56,903 nt of DNA, taken from an uncultured Alphaproteobacteria bacterium (GTDB lineage: Bacteria; Pseudomonadota; Alphaproteobacteria; HIMB59). Below are positions 35,370 to 44,978 of this stretch, in pieces (positions within the stretch are counted from its first letter, which is position 1; the number at the start of each line of letters is the position of its first letter). The stretch lies in NCBI GenBank assembly GCA_902610415.1, contig CACLVL010000001.1, forward strand, positions 85,530-142,432, written 5' to 3'. Both the position numbers and the translations under genes were made by a program. The notes under the pieces were generated by a model. The model had not been told where the DNA came from and did no database searches. It saw only the letters and a program-made list of their open reading frames with translations.

Positions 35370-36075
35370 ATCTGTAAAATTTAAATTTTTTAATAATAAA
35401 AATGGTGAATCAAAAGGTATTTATAGTTCTCTTAATTGTGGATTAAAATCTCAAGATAATTTACAAAATGTTAAAAAGAATATTGAAATTGCAAAATTGA
35501 ACATATCTAAAAAAGAAAAGACTTTAATTATTCCCAACCAATTACACTCAAATAAATGTCTTATAGTGAGGAAAAATAAATTTGAATATAATTGCGACGG
35601 TATTGTAGCACAGGGTGATAATTTTGTACTTGGAATTACAACAGCAGATTGTTTACCAATAATATTTATTGATTACCAAAGTGAAGTTATAGGGATTTGC
35701 CATGCAGGATGGAAGGGTTTAAAGAGAGGAATTATTGAAAATACTGTAGATAAAATGCTTAAAATTGGCTCAAAAAGATCTAATTTAAGAGCCTTTATTG
35801 GCCCTTGTATCAGAAAATACTCTTATGAGGTATCAATAGAATTTATTAATGGCATGAATTTAAATGACTCAGATTTTTATACTAGAAAAAATGGTAGGTA
35901 TTTTTTTGACCTTCCTAAGCTTGCTAAAGTTAAATTAAACAGCTTAGGGGTTTTCAAAATTGTAGATTCCAAAATAGATACTTATAAAAACAAAAATTAC
36001 TTTAGTTATCGAAGGAGTATTCATCAAAGATTAAAAGATTATGGAAGAAATATTAGCCTAGTATCAATAAATTAA
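35362..36075 (+). CDS. pgeF: Polyphenol oxidase/laccase-domain protein (PgeF/YfiH family)
   Basis: A 237-residue member of the PgeF family, which removes wrongly incorporated L-Ser from cell-wall precursors and has been linked to purine nucleoside cleavage. The active-site motifs are intact: TTADCLPIIF (Cys), GICHAGWKGLKRGI (His) and IGPCIRKYSYEVS (Cys). SYRRSIHQRLKDYGRNISLV is the usual C-terminus. It overlaps midA by 8 bp, giving the standard lgt-midA-pgeF block. Confidence 0.92.
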   Translation: MSRSVKFKFFNNKNGESKGIYSSLNCGLKSQDNLQNVKKNIEIAKLNISKKEKTLIIPNQLHSNKCLIVRKNKFEYNCDGIVAQGDNFVLGITTADCLPIIFIDYQSEVIGICHAGWKGLKRGIIENTVDKMLKIGSKRSNLRAFIGPCIRKYSYEVSIEFINGMNLNDSDFYTRKNGRYFFDLPKLAKVKLNSLGVFKIVDSKIDTYKNKNYFSYRRSIHQRLKDYGRNISLVSIN

Positions 36076-36117
36076 CTTTGTATGGATATATATTTTACTA
36101 TATAAATCAGTTAATTT

Positions 36118-37044
36118 ATGAAAATTATTTCTGGAAATAGTAACATTGAGTTATCTAAAGAGATTTCCGAATATCTTAAAATACCCTTATCTGAAACAAC
36201 TATGACAAGATTTTCTGATAAGGAGATATTTGTTGAAATTGCTGAAAATGTAAGAGGAGAGGATGTTTTTTTAATACAATCAACATCATTCCCTGCTAAT
36301 GACAATTTAATGGAGTTGTTAGTTGCAATTGATGCTTTAAAAAGAGGATCTGCTAAAAGAATTACTGCTGTATTACCATATTTTGGTTATGCCAGACAGG
36401 ACCGAAAAACTGGGCCAAGAACTCCTATTTCAGCTAAACTAGTCGCTAATTTAATTACAACAGCAGGCGCCAATAGAGTTTTAACTATGGATTTACACGC
36501 AGGACAAATTCAAGGGTTTTTTGATATCCCATTGGATAATCTTTATGCATTAAATATGTTTATAAATGATATCAAATCAAAAAAAAGAGATGAGAACTTA
36601 GTATTTGTCTCTCCTGATGTTGGTGGTGTTCTCAGGGCCAGAGCATTTGCAAAAAAACTCAATGCTGACCTAGCTATTATAGATAAACGTAGAGATGCTC
36701 CTGGTGTCTCCAACGCTATGAATGTTATAGGATCAGTCGATGGTAAGAAATGTATCATTGTTGATGATTTAGTTGACTCAGGAGGAACTATTTGTAACGC
36801 AGCTAAGGCTCTGAAAGAAAAGGGAGCTACTCATGTTTATGGTTATTGTTCCCATGGTGTTTACTCTGGAAAGGCTTTAGAAAACATTAACAATTCTGTT
36901 TTAAAAGAAATGGTTTGCACCAACACTATTAAGCCCACATTTGAAGTTCCGTCTAGTATGAGATATTTGTCTGTGGCCCCATTATTTGGAGAGGCTATAA
37001 TGCGCATAAATAACGAAACATCTATATCTTCTCTGTTTGATTAA
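36118..37044 (+). CDS. prs: Ribose-phosphate pyrophosphokinase
   Basis: A 308-residue PRPP synthetase. It makes PRPP from ribose 5-phosphate and ATP for nucleotides, histidine and tryptophan. Key motifs are [16 protein letters not shown] (ATP and flexible loop), [12 protein letters not shown] (metal/His), [15 protein letters not shown], and the PRPP-binding signature [12 protein letters not shown]. It follows pgeF after a 42-bp AT-rich gap that may carry its own promoter. Length is normal. Confidence 0.97.
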   Translation: MKIISGNSNIELSKEISEYLKIPLSETTMTRFSDKEIFVEIAENVRGEDVFLIQSTSFPANDNLMELLVAIDALKRGSAKRITAVLPYFGYARQDRKTGPRTPISAKLVANLITTAGANRVLTMDLHAGQIQGFFDIPLDNLYALNMFINDIKSKKRDENLVFVSPDVGGVLRARAFAKKLNADLAIIDKRRDAPGVSNAMNVIGSVDGKKCIIVDDLVDSGGTICNAAKALKEKGATHVYGYCSHGVYSGKALENINNSVLKEMVCTNTIKPTFEVPSSMRYLSVAPLFGEAIMRINNETSISSLFD

Positions 37045-37073
37045 TCTTTGTTTTTATTGTATAAACTCAGCCT

Positions 37074-37727
37074 ATGAAAATCAGTGGAAATATACCTGCA
37101 AAAGAACGTAAAAAAGGAAATACAAATACTTATTTTAATGAGGGATTAATACCCTCTATCATATACGGAGGAGACACTGATCCTATTATGGTTGCAGTGG
37201 ACACCATTCAACTTAAGAAAAGATTTGAAGAGGGTGGCTTCTACTCAAAAATATTTGAGGTAGAGTTTGGTGATAAAAAAGAAGCTGTAATTGTAAAAAG
37301 TATTCAAAGGCATAAAGTTAAACACAATCCTATTCATGTAGACTTTCAAAGAGTTGATGAAAAAACAAGAATAGTCATAGCTGTACCTGTTGAATTTACT
37401 GATCAAGAATTATCCCCAGGATTGAAACAAGGCGGTATTTTAAACGTAGTTCGAAGAGAAATTGAACTTACTTGTCTTGCAAACAACATACCTGAAAAAT
37501 TTGTTATATCTTTAGAAGGCAAGGAAATTGGTGATGATATTAGATTAAGTGCTGTAACTTTAACAGAAGGAATGAAGCCTACAATTCAAGGTAGAGACTT
37601 CATGTTAGCCACTGTTCAAGCACCAAAAGTTGAAAAAGAACCTGAACCTGAAGAGACAGAAGAAAGCACTGAAGAAACAGCAGAAAAAGCTGAAGATAAG
37701 AAAGAAGAAGAAAAAGCAGCTGAATAA
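37074..37727 (+). CDS. rplY: 50S ribosomal protein L25, long (CTC) form
   Basis: A 217-residue L25/CTC protein that binds 5S rRNA. The N-terminal L25 domain has IPSIIYGGDTDPIMVAV and HNPIHVDFQRVDEKTRI; the C-terminal beta domain contains GGILNVVRREIELTC. It ends in a ~35-residue acidic tail of alternating E, K and A, common in this family and likely disordered. It lies just before pth, the usual prs-rplY-pth-ychF order in alphaproteobacteria. Confidence 0.94.
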   Translation: MKISGNIPAKERKKGNTNTYFNEGLIPSIIYGGDTDPIMVAVDTIQLKKRFEEGGFYSKIFEVEFGDKKEAVIVKSIQRHKVKHNPIHVDFQRVDEKTRIVIAVPVEFTDQELSPGLKQGGILNVVRREIELTCLANNIPEKFVISLEGKEIGDDIRLSAVTLTEGMKPTIQGRDFMLATVQAPKVEKEPEPEETEESTEETAEKAEDKKEEEKAAE

Positions 37728-37741
37728 TATAGTCTTCCTGT

Positions 37742-38290
37742 ATGCTTACTCTATTTTGCTTAGGCAATCCCACTATCAAACATAAAAATAATCGTCATAA
37801 TGCTGGTTTGTTACTTGGCGAATTTCTTGTTGATAAGTTAGAACTTAAATTAAAAAAATTTAAAAATTTTAAATTGACTAACACTTTTCACTTAGATGGT
37901 CATCAATGTCAGATTGCCTTATCTGAGAATTATATGAATGAGTCTGGAAATGGTATATTGAGTTTAAAAACTAATAAATTAGGTAAATCTGATGAAATAT
38001 TTGTTTTATACGATGAGCTAGATTTAGATTTAGGTGAAATCAAAATAAAATATGGTGGAGGTAATGCTGGTCACAACGGACTTAGAAGCATTAGTAGTAA
38101 AATTGGAGATAACTATTGGAAGCTCAGAATTGGTATTAGTCATCCTGGGGAAAAAGATAAAGTAACACGGCATGTATTGGGTAACTTCAAAGTTGAAGAA
38201 AAGAAAAAACTTTTTTTATTATTTGAAGTCATATACTTAAATTTATCACAGATATTTGTTTCTAAACATTTATCTAATCTAGGTATTTAA
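37742..38290 (+). CDS. pth: Peptidyl-tRNA hydrolase
   Basis: A 182-residue Pth that recycles peptidyl-tRNA dropped from ribosomes. CLGNPTIKHKNNRHNAGLL carries the catalytic histidine (H19) and the LGNPG-like loop, here LGNPT. VLYDELDLDLGEIKIKYGG has the catalytic aspartate, and GGNAGHNGLRSI is the conserved tRNA-end binding loop. It is 14 bp after rplY and directly abuts ychF. Length is close to normal (about 190). Confidence 0.95.
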   Translation: MLTLFCLGNPTIKHKNNRHNAGLLLGEFLVDKLELKLKKFKNFKLTNTFHLDGHQCQIALSENYMNESGNGILSLKTNKLGKSDEIFVLYDELDLDLGEIKIKYGGGNAGHNGLRSISSKIGDNYWKLRIGISHPGEKDKVTRHVLGNFKVEEKKKLFLLFEVIYLNLSQIFVSKHLSNLGI

Positions 38291-39376
38291 ATGAAGTGTG
38301 GGATCATAGGTCTTCCAAACGTAGGAAAATCTACTTTGTTTAACGCATTATGTGAAAATGAACAAGCTCTGGCAGCAAATTACCCTTTTGCTACTATTGA
38401 TCCTAATAGTTCTTTAGTAAGGGTGCCAGATGATAGAATCCAAAAATTATCTAAAATATGCAACCCGCAGAAAATTATCCCTGCAGCTTTTGAAATTTTA
38501 GATATTGCAGGCTTAGTCAAAGGTGCCTCTAAAGGAGAAGGTCTGGGAAATGCGTTTTTATCTCATATCCGATCAGTAAATGCTTTATTTCATATAGTAA
38601 GATGTTTTGAAGATGATGATATACAACATGTCGAAAATAGAATTGATCCCCTTGAAGATATTGAAATAATTAATGCAGAATTAGCATTATCTGATTTAGA
38701 AATTCTAGAGAAAAATTATCAAAAATTAAAAAAAACTCAAAAAACAGAAGATGATAAAAAAAAAATATCAGTAATTGAAAAGGCAATTGAGCTCATCTCT
38801 AAAGAACAAAGAATATTAAATAATTTAGATAAAGATGAGATTGAATATTTGAGTATATTTCAATTAATTTCTATAAAACCTGTTGTATATGTATGTAATG
38901 TTGATGAAAATTCCTCAGTAAATGGAAATTCGCATACAAAATCTATTGAAGAATATTCTAAATTGAATAATTCAGAAACGCTTCTTGTAAGTGCAAAAAT
39001 TGAGTCAGAAATTTCGCAAATAAGTAACAATGAAGAAAAAAAAATGTTTCTTAATAGTATGGGCCTTAAAGAAACTGGGTTGAAAAGAGTTATAAAAAAA
39101 GGCTATGCACTTTTGAATTATATTAATTTTTTTACTGCTGGTGAGAAAGAATTAAGAGCTTGGACAATTTCAAAAGGTACATTAGCACCAAGTGCTGCTG
39201 GTGAAATACATACTGATATGGAGAAAGGTTTCATTAGGGCTGAAACAATTTCTTATGAGGATTATATTGAATACAATGGGGAGAGTGGCGCGAAAGAAAA
39301 AGGAAAATTAAGATTAGAAGGAAAAGAATATGAAGTTAATGACGGGGACGTCATGCACTTTTTGTTTAATGTTTGA
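38291..39376 (+). CDS. ychF: Redox-regulated P-loop ATPase YchF
   Basis: A 361-residue Obg-related GTPase-fold protein that prefers ATP. GLPNVGKSTLFNAL is the P-loop. NYPFATIDPN and LDIAGLVKGASKGEGLGN are switch regions, and VYVCNVDE carries the NxxE form of the base-recognition motif that explains ATP preference. The C-terminal TGS-like domain contains LRAWTISKGT and GFIRAETISYEDYIEYNG. It overlaps the convergent petC gene by 11 bp. Confidence 0.97.
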   Translation: MKCGIIGLPNVGKSTLFNALCENEQALAANYPFATIDPNSSLVRVPDDRIQKLSKICNPQKIIPAAFEILDIAGLVKGASKGEGLGNAFLSHIRSVNALFHIVRCFEDDDIQHVENRIDPLEDIEIINAELALSDLEILEKNYQKLKKTQKTEDDKKKISVIEKAIELISKEQRILNNLDKDEIEYLSIFQLISIKPVVYVCNVDENSSVNGNSHTKSIEEYSKLNNSETLLVSAKIESEISQISNNEEKKMFLNSMGLKETGLKRVIKKGYALLNYINFFTAGEKELRAWTISKGTLAPSAAGEIHTDMEKGFIRAETISYEDYIEYNGESGAKEKGKLRLEGKEYEVNDGDVMHFLFNV

Positions 39377-40118
39377 TATCTCTCCAAATCTGTTGTTTTG
39401 AAATATAAGCAAGTACAAATAAAACTATTAAAAATAGAATAACCTTTAAACCCATTCTTTTTCTATCCTCTAAACTTGGCTCTGCGGCCCAAGCTAAAAA
39501 AGTTGTAACATCAGTTGTCATTTGGTCCATAGAACTTTCAGTGCCATCATCATAATCAACTAATCCATCAGACAATGGTGATGTCATTGCAATTAAATTA
39601 CCTGCCATATACTTGTTATAATGTTGGCCTTTGGGTACTTTCATATCTTCAGGTGGATCGACGTAACCAAGCAATAATGCTTTGACATAATCTGCACCTT
39701 TTGGTCTAGCTTTGACTATTAAAGATAGATCTGGGGGATAAGCACCATTGTTTGCAGCACGAGCAGCTTTAACATTTGGATAAGGATTTGCAAATTGATC
39801 TGATGGAATTCCATCTCTTTCAAACATTTCACCTTCATCATCAGGTCCGTCCAAAATTAAATGCTCTGCAGCTATTGCCTTAATGTGATCTTCACTAAAA
39901 CCAAGATCTACTAGATTTCTGTAAGCAAGATAATTCATAGAATGGCACCCTGCACAAACCTCTCTGTATACTTTTAAGCCACGTTGAGCTGAGGCACGAT
40001 CATATGTTCCAAAAAAACCTTTCCAAGACCAGTCATATTTTGGAATGTCAATTTTTGCACCTGCGCCATAGGAGTTAAAACTGAATAGTAAAAAAAAGGC
40101 CAGAAGAGCTTTTCTCAT
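39366..40118 (-). CDS. petC: Cytochrome c1 of the bc1 complex
   Basis: A 250-residue c-type cytochrome. A signal peptide (residues 1-18, ending near SYGAGA) is followed by the haem attachment site CAGCH (55-59) in YREVCAGCHSMNYLAYRN. A methionine ligand lies in the GNLIAMTSPLSDG region. A C-terminal helix (ILFLIVLFVLAYISKQ) anchors it to the inner membrane. It receives electrons from the Rieske protein. It is the third gene of the petA-petB-petC run, encoded separately from cytochrome b rather than as a fused gene. Confidence 0.96.
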   Translation of the reverse strand: MRKALLAFFLLFSFNSYGAGAKIDIPKYDWSWKGFFGTYDRASAQRGLKVYREVCAGCHSMNYLAYRNLVDLGFSEDHIKAIAAEHLILDGPDDEGEMFERDGIPSDQFANPYPNVKAARAANNGAYPPDLSLIVKARPKGADYVKALLLGYVDPPEDMKVPKGQHYNKYMAGNLIAMTSPLSDGLVDYDDGTESSMDQMTTDVTTFLAWAAEPSLEDRKRMGLKVILFLIVLFVLAYISKQQIWRDIKH

Positions 40119-40120
40119 AT

Positions 40121-41365
40121 TTAAGCTTTTTTGCTTTGCAAGTAATTTGTAATAGTAAGTGGTTGTCTAGGGGTTTCAAGAAATCCTACAAGTGGAGCCA
40201 ATACAAAAATAAATAAAAACCAATATGCGGTTCCTATCCTAGAGATAAGCACATAAATATCTTCAGCAGGTTTACCTCCTACATACATTAAGACCAAAAA
40301 GTTTACGGCAAATAGAAGAACGCAATATCTCCAAATAGGTCTAAACAAACATGATCTAACTTTTGATGTGTCAAGCCAAGGAAGTAATCCTAGTGCAAGA
40401 ATAGAACTAAACATCGCTATTACCCCGCCAAGCTTATCAGGAATAGCTCTCAGAATAGCGTAAAAGGGTAAGAAATACCATTCAGGCACAATATGTGCAG
40501 GAGTTATCATGGGATTGGCTTTAATATAATTATCAGAATGTCCTAATATATTTGGATAATAAAATAAAATGAAAGCCATAATAATGAAGAAAAATAGGGC
40601 AGCATTTAAATCTTTTATTGTTACGTAAGGATGAAAGCTAACTGTTTCATCCCAACTTTGAGGTTCTGAACCAGTTGGATTATTTGAACCTGTCATGTGG
40701 AGTGTAATAACATGAAATACAACTAAACCTACAATCGCAAAAGCTAACAACCAGTGCAACACATAAAATCGGTTAACAGCTGAGTCCCCAACAGTAAAAT
40801 CACCAAGAAGTAGCTGTAATATTGCATCACCCACAACAGGGATAGCTGAAAAAAGATTTGTTATAACAGTAGCTCCCCAGTATGACATCTGACCCCATGG
40901 AAGTGTGTATCCTAAAAAAGCAGTTGCCATCATTAACATGAACATCGTCAAACCGAAAATATATACTAACTCACGAGGGGCTTTGTATGACCCAAAATAT
41001 AAGGCTCTAAAGATATGAATAAAAGTAGCTATAAAGAAAAATGAAACTAAGTTGGCATGAAGGTATCTTATTAACCAACCAAAACTGACATCTCTCATGA
41101 TCCTTTCTACAGAGTCAAAAGCGTCTTCAGCTGAGGGCTTATAATGAAATCCTAAAAATATACCAGTTAAAATTAAACCTATTAAACAAAACATAGCAAT
41201 ACCTCCAAAAGACCAAAAATAATTTAATGATTTTGGAACTGGAAATTTTAGATATTCAGCTTCCATCATTCTTATCAGTGGGAGCCTAGAGTCAATCCAA
41301 CCCTTTATACCAGTATAGGGAGAGTTTAATGTTTTTTTATATCCTTGTAATTGATCTGAGCTCAT
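40121..41365 (-). CDS. petB: Cytochrome b of the bc1 complex
   Basis: A 414-residue membrane protein with about eight helices. Haem-ligand histidines occur in RYLHANLVSFFFIATFIHIF and HWLLAFAIVGLVVFHVITLH. The Qo site has GYTLPWGQMSYWGATVITN and the PEWY motif in PEWYFLPFYAILRAIP. It oxidises ubiquinol and bifurcates electrons. It lies 5 bp after petA and 2 bp before petC. Length fits alphaproteobacterial cytochrome b of the three-gene type. Confidence 0.97.
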   Translation of the reverse strand: MSSDQLQGYKKTLNSPYTGIKGWIDSRLPLIRMMEAEYLKFPVPKSLNYFWSFGGIAMFCLIGLILTGIFLGFHYKPSAEDAFDSVERIMRDVSFGWLIRYLHANLVSFFFIATFIHIFRALYFGSYKAPRELVYIFGLTMFMLMMATAFLGYTLPWGQMSYWGATVITNLFSAIPVVGDAILQLLLGDFTVGDSAVNRFYVLHWLLAFAIVGLVVFHVITLHMTGSNNPTGSEPQSWDETVSFHPYVTIKDLNAALFFFIIMAFILFYYPNILGHSDNYIKANPMITPAHIVPEWYFLPFYAILRAIPDKLGGVIAMFSSILALGLLPWLDTSKVRSCLFRPIWRYCVLLFAVNFLVLMYVGGKPAEDIYVLISRIGTAYWFLFIFVLAPLVGFLETPRQPLTITNYLQSKKA

Positions 41366-41370
41366 TAATT

Positions 41371-41895
41371 TTATCCTATCTTTATTCTGTTATCTGTTAA
41401 AAATACATACGGGGGAACAGGTAAATTAGTTGGTGCAGGTCCCTTACGGATTCTTCCCGAAGTATCATAATGAGAACCATGACATGGGCAAAACCACCCA
41501 CCGTAATCTCCTTTTGTATCTGAGGCTTTTTGACCGAGAGGAACGCAACCTAAATGAGTGCAAACACCAAGAACAACTAACCAATTATCTTTTTGAACTC
41601 TTGCAGAGTCTTCTTCGGCGTCCGGAAGTTCATCTAAAGATGTGTTTTTTGCTACATCAATTTCACTTTTAGTTCTATGCTTTATAAAAACTGGTTTGCC
41701 TCTCCATATTACTGTCAAACTTTGACCTTCTTCAAGAGGGGATAAATCTATTTCTGTCGATGCTAAGGCAAGAGTATCTTTTCCTGGATTCATGCTAGAT
41801 ATGAAAGGTATTAATAAACTAGCAGCTCCGACCCCTCCCAGAGTCATTGCAGATAATTTTATAAAATCTCTTCTTGGTTTTTTACTGTCTGACAT
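41371..41895 (-). CDS. petA: Rieske iron-sulphur protein of the bc1 complex
   Basis: A 174-residue Rieske protein. The N-terminus [20 protein letters not shown] is a Tat-type signal anchor. The [2Fe-2S] ligands are C112 and H114 in CTHLGC and C136 and H139 in CPCHGSHYD, with the disulphide pair C117/C138. It is the first gene of petABC and has a 57-bp gap to the divergent trmL gene for its promoter. A PetP/PetR-like regulator pair, known to affect bc1 genes in Rhodobacter, lies about 12 kb away. Confidence 0.96.
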   Translation of the reverse strand: MSDSKKPRRDFIKLSAMTLGGVGAASLLIPFISSMNPGKDTLALASTEIDLSPLEEGQSLTVIWRGKPVFIKHRTKSEIDVAKNTSLDELPDAEEDSARVQKDNWLVVLGVCTHLGCVPLGQKASDTKGDYGGWFCPCHGSHYDTSGRIRKGPAPTNLPVPPYVFLTDNRIKIG

Positions 41896-41952
41896 TTGAT
41901 TTTAAATCTTTATAGATTTTATTAGTAAGATGTAGCATAAGTAGTAGTCATC

Positions 41953-42414
41953 ATGACGCATAAATTTGCAATATGTCTCTATCAGCCTGATATGCCTCAA
42001 AATCTTGGCGTAATTATCAGAACAGCAGCTTGTTTAGAATTTCCTATACACATTGTGAAGCCTCTACCTTTTTCAATGTCAGACAAGAGATTTAAAGGTG
42101 CTGTAATGGATTACATAGATCATTGCAAAATTTTAAATCATGAAAATTGGGACAATTTTTACTCTTATTGCGAAAAAAATAATAACAGAGTAATTTTAGC
42201 TACTACTAAAACTAACAACAATCTCTATGATTTTAAATTCAAAGAAAATGATATTGTATTATTTGGTAAAGAAACAGCAGGAGTTCCGGATACAATTCAT
42301 AATATAGTTGATGATAAAATTACAATACCTATGAGCAGTAAAACAAGATCATTAAATTTAGCAACCTCCGTTGCAATAATCGTTTCAAAGATTAAAGGTA
42401 ATTTTTTAGTTTAA
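41953..42414 (+). CDS. trmL: tRNA (cytidine/uridine-2'-O-)-methyltransferase TrmL
   Basis: A 153-residue SPOUT-fold methyltransferase for the wobble position (Cm34/cmnm5Um34) of tRNA-Leu isoacceptors. QPDMPQNLGVIIRTAACLEF, LFGKETAGVPD and IPMSSKTRSLNLATSVAI are the three conserved SPOUT segments. The usual RSLNLS ends here as RSLNLA. It diverges from petA and its 3' end overlaps the nucleotidyltransferase gene by 9 bp. Length is normal. Confidence 0.93.
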   Translation: MTHKFAICLYQPDMPQNLGVIIRTAACLEFPIHIVKPLPFSMSDKRFKGAVMDYIDHCKILNHENWDNFYSYCEKNNNRVILATTKTNNNLYDFKFKENDIVLFGKETAGVPDTIHNIVDDKITIPMSSKTRSLNLATSVAIIVSKIKGNFLV

Positions 42415-43131
42415 GAAATCTATAAGATGATTTAGCTCACTATTTTTTTTTAAAAAGGAAATAGTGTTTTCAGGAAATGGCATCTTTTGGATTTTGTTTA
42501 ACTCTTGAGTTATCTTTTTCTCTTTCACAAAATCTGTAATATTTTTAGAAAGAATAGTTATTGCCTCCATATCAGCAGGAAATGTTTTTGTATTTTCAAA
42601 TAATGATAAAAATCTCATATATCGTATTGCTCTTAAATAATCTTTTTGAATTTGAACTATCGGATCAAAAATAAATTTTAAATAGCTATTTTGATAATGT
42701 TCTACGCCCAAATAAAAATCATAAACATCTCCTTTTAAATTTATATATATACTATTGAAGGTAAAATCTCTTCTAAGGGAGTCTTCTTTGATACTAGTAG
42801 CTTTAGCTACTTTAGAGTGTCTTCCAGATGGAGCTATATCTTTTCTGAATGAATTTATTTGATATTCAAAATCATTAAATACTAAGGATATACTTTTATA
42901 TCCTGGGTAATATTTTGCATCATCGTATTCATCTAAAATTTTATCAACTGTAAGACTGTCTAAATCTGGTATGACCAAATCAATATCTTTATTTTCATAT
43001 TTATCAGAAAGAATGGATCTAGTAGCACCTCCAATAAGATAAATATCTTTGTCTTCATATGGGAGAACATTACAAATTTCGTTTAAACAAGAAAAATTTA
43101 TTAGTTCTGTAACTTTTTTTTTTAAATTCAT
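42406..43131 (-). CDS. cca: Short CCA tRNA nucleotidyltransferase-like protein
   Basis: A 241-residue class II nucleotidyltransferase/poly(A) polymerase family protein. IYLIGGATRSILSDK and KDIDLVIPDL give the GG and DxD active-site motifs. DSLRRDFTFNSIYIN is the RRDFT nucleotide-selection motif, and DYLRAIRYMRFL begins the neck domain. Typical enzymes are about 400 residues, so the body and tail domains are largely missing. It may still add or repair 3' CCA ends, though the one tRNA here encodes CCA. It follows the ABC-F gene by 4 bp. Confidence 0.78.
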   Translation of the reverse strand: MNLKKKVTELINFSCLNEICNVLPYEDKDIYLIGGATRSILSDKYENKDIDLVIPDLDSLTVDKILDEYDDAKYYPGYKSISLVFNDFEYQINSFRKDIAPSGRHSKVAKATSIKEDSLRRDFTFNSIYINLKGDVYDFYLGVEHYQNSYLKFIFDPIVQIQKDYLRAIRYMRFLSLFENTKTFPADMEAITILSKNITDFVKEKKITQELNKIQKMPFPENTISFLKKNSELNHLIDFLN

Positions 43132-43135
43132 GTAT

Positions 43136-44953
43136 TTAAGTAAGTTCTATCAGCTCTAACCATCTCTGTTCTTTAGTTTCTAATTCTAATTGAAGAGATC
43201 CTAATTTTTCACTAGAAGTTATAAATAAATTATAATCTTTTTTATAAAGATCTGGTGTCTCTAAAATTTTTTCAAAATGATCTATTTGTTCCTTTAAGAG
43301 ATCTATTTGTTTGGGTAAATTGTTAAGCTCATATTGTAGTTTAAAAGTTAATTTCTTCTTAATAACCTTTGATGAATTCTTTTTATATTTTTCAGCTTTA
43401 TCATCAATTTTTAAAGAGTCATCGCTATCATTTATTAGAAGATCTTTATTGTTAAGAAAATCATGATAGCCTCCATTAAACAAAACAACCTCTCCATTTC
43501 CCTTAAAAAATAATATTTTGTTCACTAATTTATCTAAAAAATCCCTATTATGTGATACGACCACTAAAGTTCCATTGTAGCCTGATAATATTGACTCTAC
43601 TAAATCTAAAGTATCTATATCAAGATCATTTGTTGGTTCATCTAATATTAGACCACTTTTAGGATTTGATAAAACCTTCGATAAGAGTAATCGATTTTTC
43701 ATTCCACCAGATAAACTACCAACAGGATCATTTGCTTTAGATGGATCGAAATGAAAATCCTTCAAGTAACTACATACATGTCTTTCCTTACCTTGTGTTT
43801 TAAGATAATCCCCACCAGAAGGTACTAATATTTTTTTTATTGGAAGATTGTCTTTTAAATCGTTTCTTAACTGGTCAAAATATGAAAATTCCAACTCTTT
43901 TCTAAGTTTTAGAGTCCCTGATTTTAAATGGAGCTCATTTAGTAAGATTCTTAAAAATGTTGATTTACCTGAGCCATTACTTCCTAAAAGTCCTATTCTA
44001 TCCTTTTTGCTGATTTTCAAATTAAAATTTTTTAAAATTAAGTTTTTATCTTCAGTGCCAAAATAAAATTCGGCATTATGAAATTCAGCAACATGTTTAA
44101 AATTCTTTGAATTTTCATATATTGGATTAATTTCTATTTTTCTTGTTGCTTTTTTAAATTCACTTATATCTTTATCTAAATTTTCCTTGAGCTCTTTTGC
44201 TTGCTCTAACCTTCTAGTGTTTCGTTTTACTCTTGCTTTTACTCCTTTGTTAGCCCAATTAGCCTCTAAGTTAACAAATTGCTTTCTATTCTGTAATTCT
44301 CTTTCTTCTTGTGATAACAAAGTATTAGACCAGTTTTCAAAATCACTGTATCCACTATTATTTACTTTCACTCTGGATCGATCTATCCATAATATTTTAT
44401 TAGTAAAATTTTTAAGAAATTGTCGATCATGACTTACACACAAAATAGCACTATCTAGTTTTTTCAAATAATTTTCTAGCCATACTATTGTATCTAGGTC
44501 TAGGTGATTGGTTGGTTCGTCCAAGAGCAAAAGGTCAGAGGGTTTTATTAATGTTTTGACTAGACCTACTCTTCTTTTTTGACCTCCAGATAAATTTTTA
44601 ATTAAACTATTTTTATCTACACTTAAATTATTACAGAAGATATCTATTTCGTAAATATCATCTTGATTAGTAATCGCTGATAAAATCTCTTTTTCAACAG
44701 TATTATTTTCATTTTGCAATTTATAATTTTGGTTGAAGTAATTAATTACAATATTGTCAATGCTCCATATTTCACCTAAGTCAATCTCATGTTGACCAGA
44801 TATGACATTCATTAAAGTAGATTTCCCTGCCCCATTTTTGCCAACAAGAGCAATAAAATCTCTTCTATGAATGTTTAAATCTAGTTCCTTAAAAATTTCA
44901 TTTTTATGGTAACTGATAGATCCTTCTTTCAATGAAAATATAAGTTGATTCAT
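43136..44953 (-). CDS. uup: ABC-F family ATPase (Uup-like)
   Basis: A 605-residue soluble protein with two ABC domains and no membrane helices. Walker A motifs are GKNGAGKST (about 38-46) and GSNGSGKST (in the second half). Signatures are NLSGGQKRRVGL and SLSGGMKNRLLL, and Walker B reads LLLLDEPTNHLD and GLILDEPTNDLD. A charged inter-domain linker and a C-terminal coiled coil (KLTFKLQYELNNLPKQIDLL) follow, as in Uup. ABC-F proteins act on ribosomes or DNA; Uup itself affects replication/transposon excision. Substrate is not certain. Confidence 0.9.
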   Translation of the reverse strand: MNQLIFSLKEGSISYHKNEIFKELDLNIHRRDFIALVGKNGAGKSTLMNVISGQHEIDLGEIWSIDNIVINYFNQNYKLQNENNTVEKEILSAITNQDDIYEIDIFCNNLSVDKNSLIKNLSGGQKRRVGLVKTLIKPSDLLLLDEPTNHLDLDTIVWLENYLKKLDSAILCVSHDRQFLKNFTNKILWIDRSRVKVNNSGYSDFENWSNTLLSQEERELQNRKQFVNLEANWANKGVKARVKRNTRRLEQAKELKENLDKDISEFKKATRKIEINPIYENSKNFKHVAEFHNAEFYFGTEDKNLILKNFNLKISKKDRIGLLGSNGSGKSTFLRILLNELHLKSGTLKLRKELEFSYFDQLRNDLKDNLPIKKILVPSGGDYLKTQGKERHVCSYLKDFHFDPSKANDPVGSLSGGMKNRLLLSKVLSNPKSGLILDEPTNDLDIDTLDLVESILSGYNGTLVVVSHNRDFLDKLVNKILFFKGNGEVVLFNGGYHDFLNNKDLLINDSDDSLKIDDKAEKYKKNSSKVIKKKLTFKLQYELNNLPKQIDLLKEQIDHFEKILETPDLYKKDYNLFITSSEKLGSLQLELETKEQRWLELIELT

Positions 44954-44978
44954 ATTATTTTAATATATAACTCAGAAA

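Noticed and set aside
37620..37727. The E/K/A-rich end of rplY as a frameshift or repeat expansion.
   Set aside because: Acidic low-complexity tails are common in long L25/CTC proteins, and the frame stays open to a normal stop before pth.
41430..41672. An 80-codon plus-strand frame antisense to petA.
   Set aside because: It is the shadow of the Rieske gene, whose reading frame has intact cluster motifs; the antisense translation resembles no family I know.
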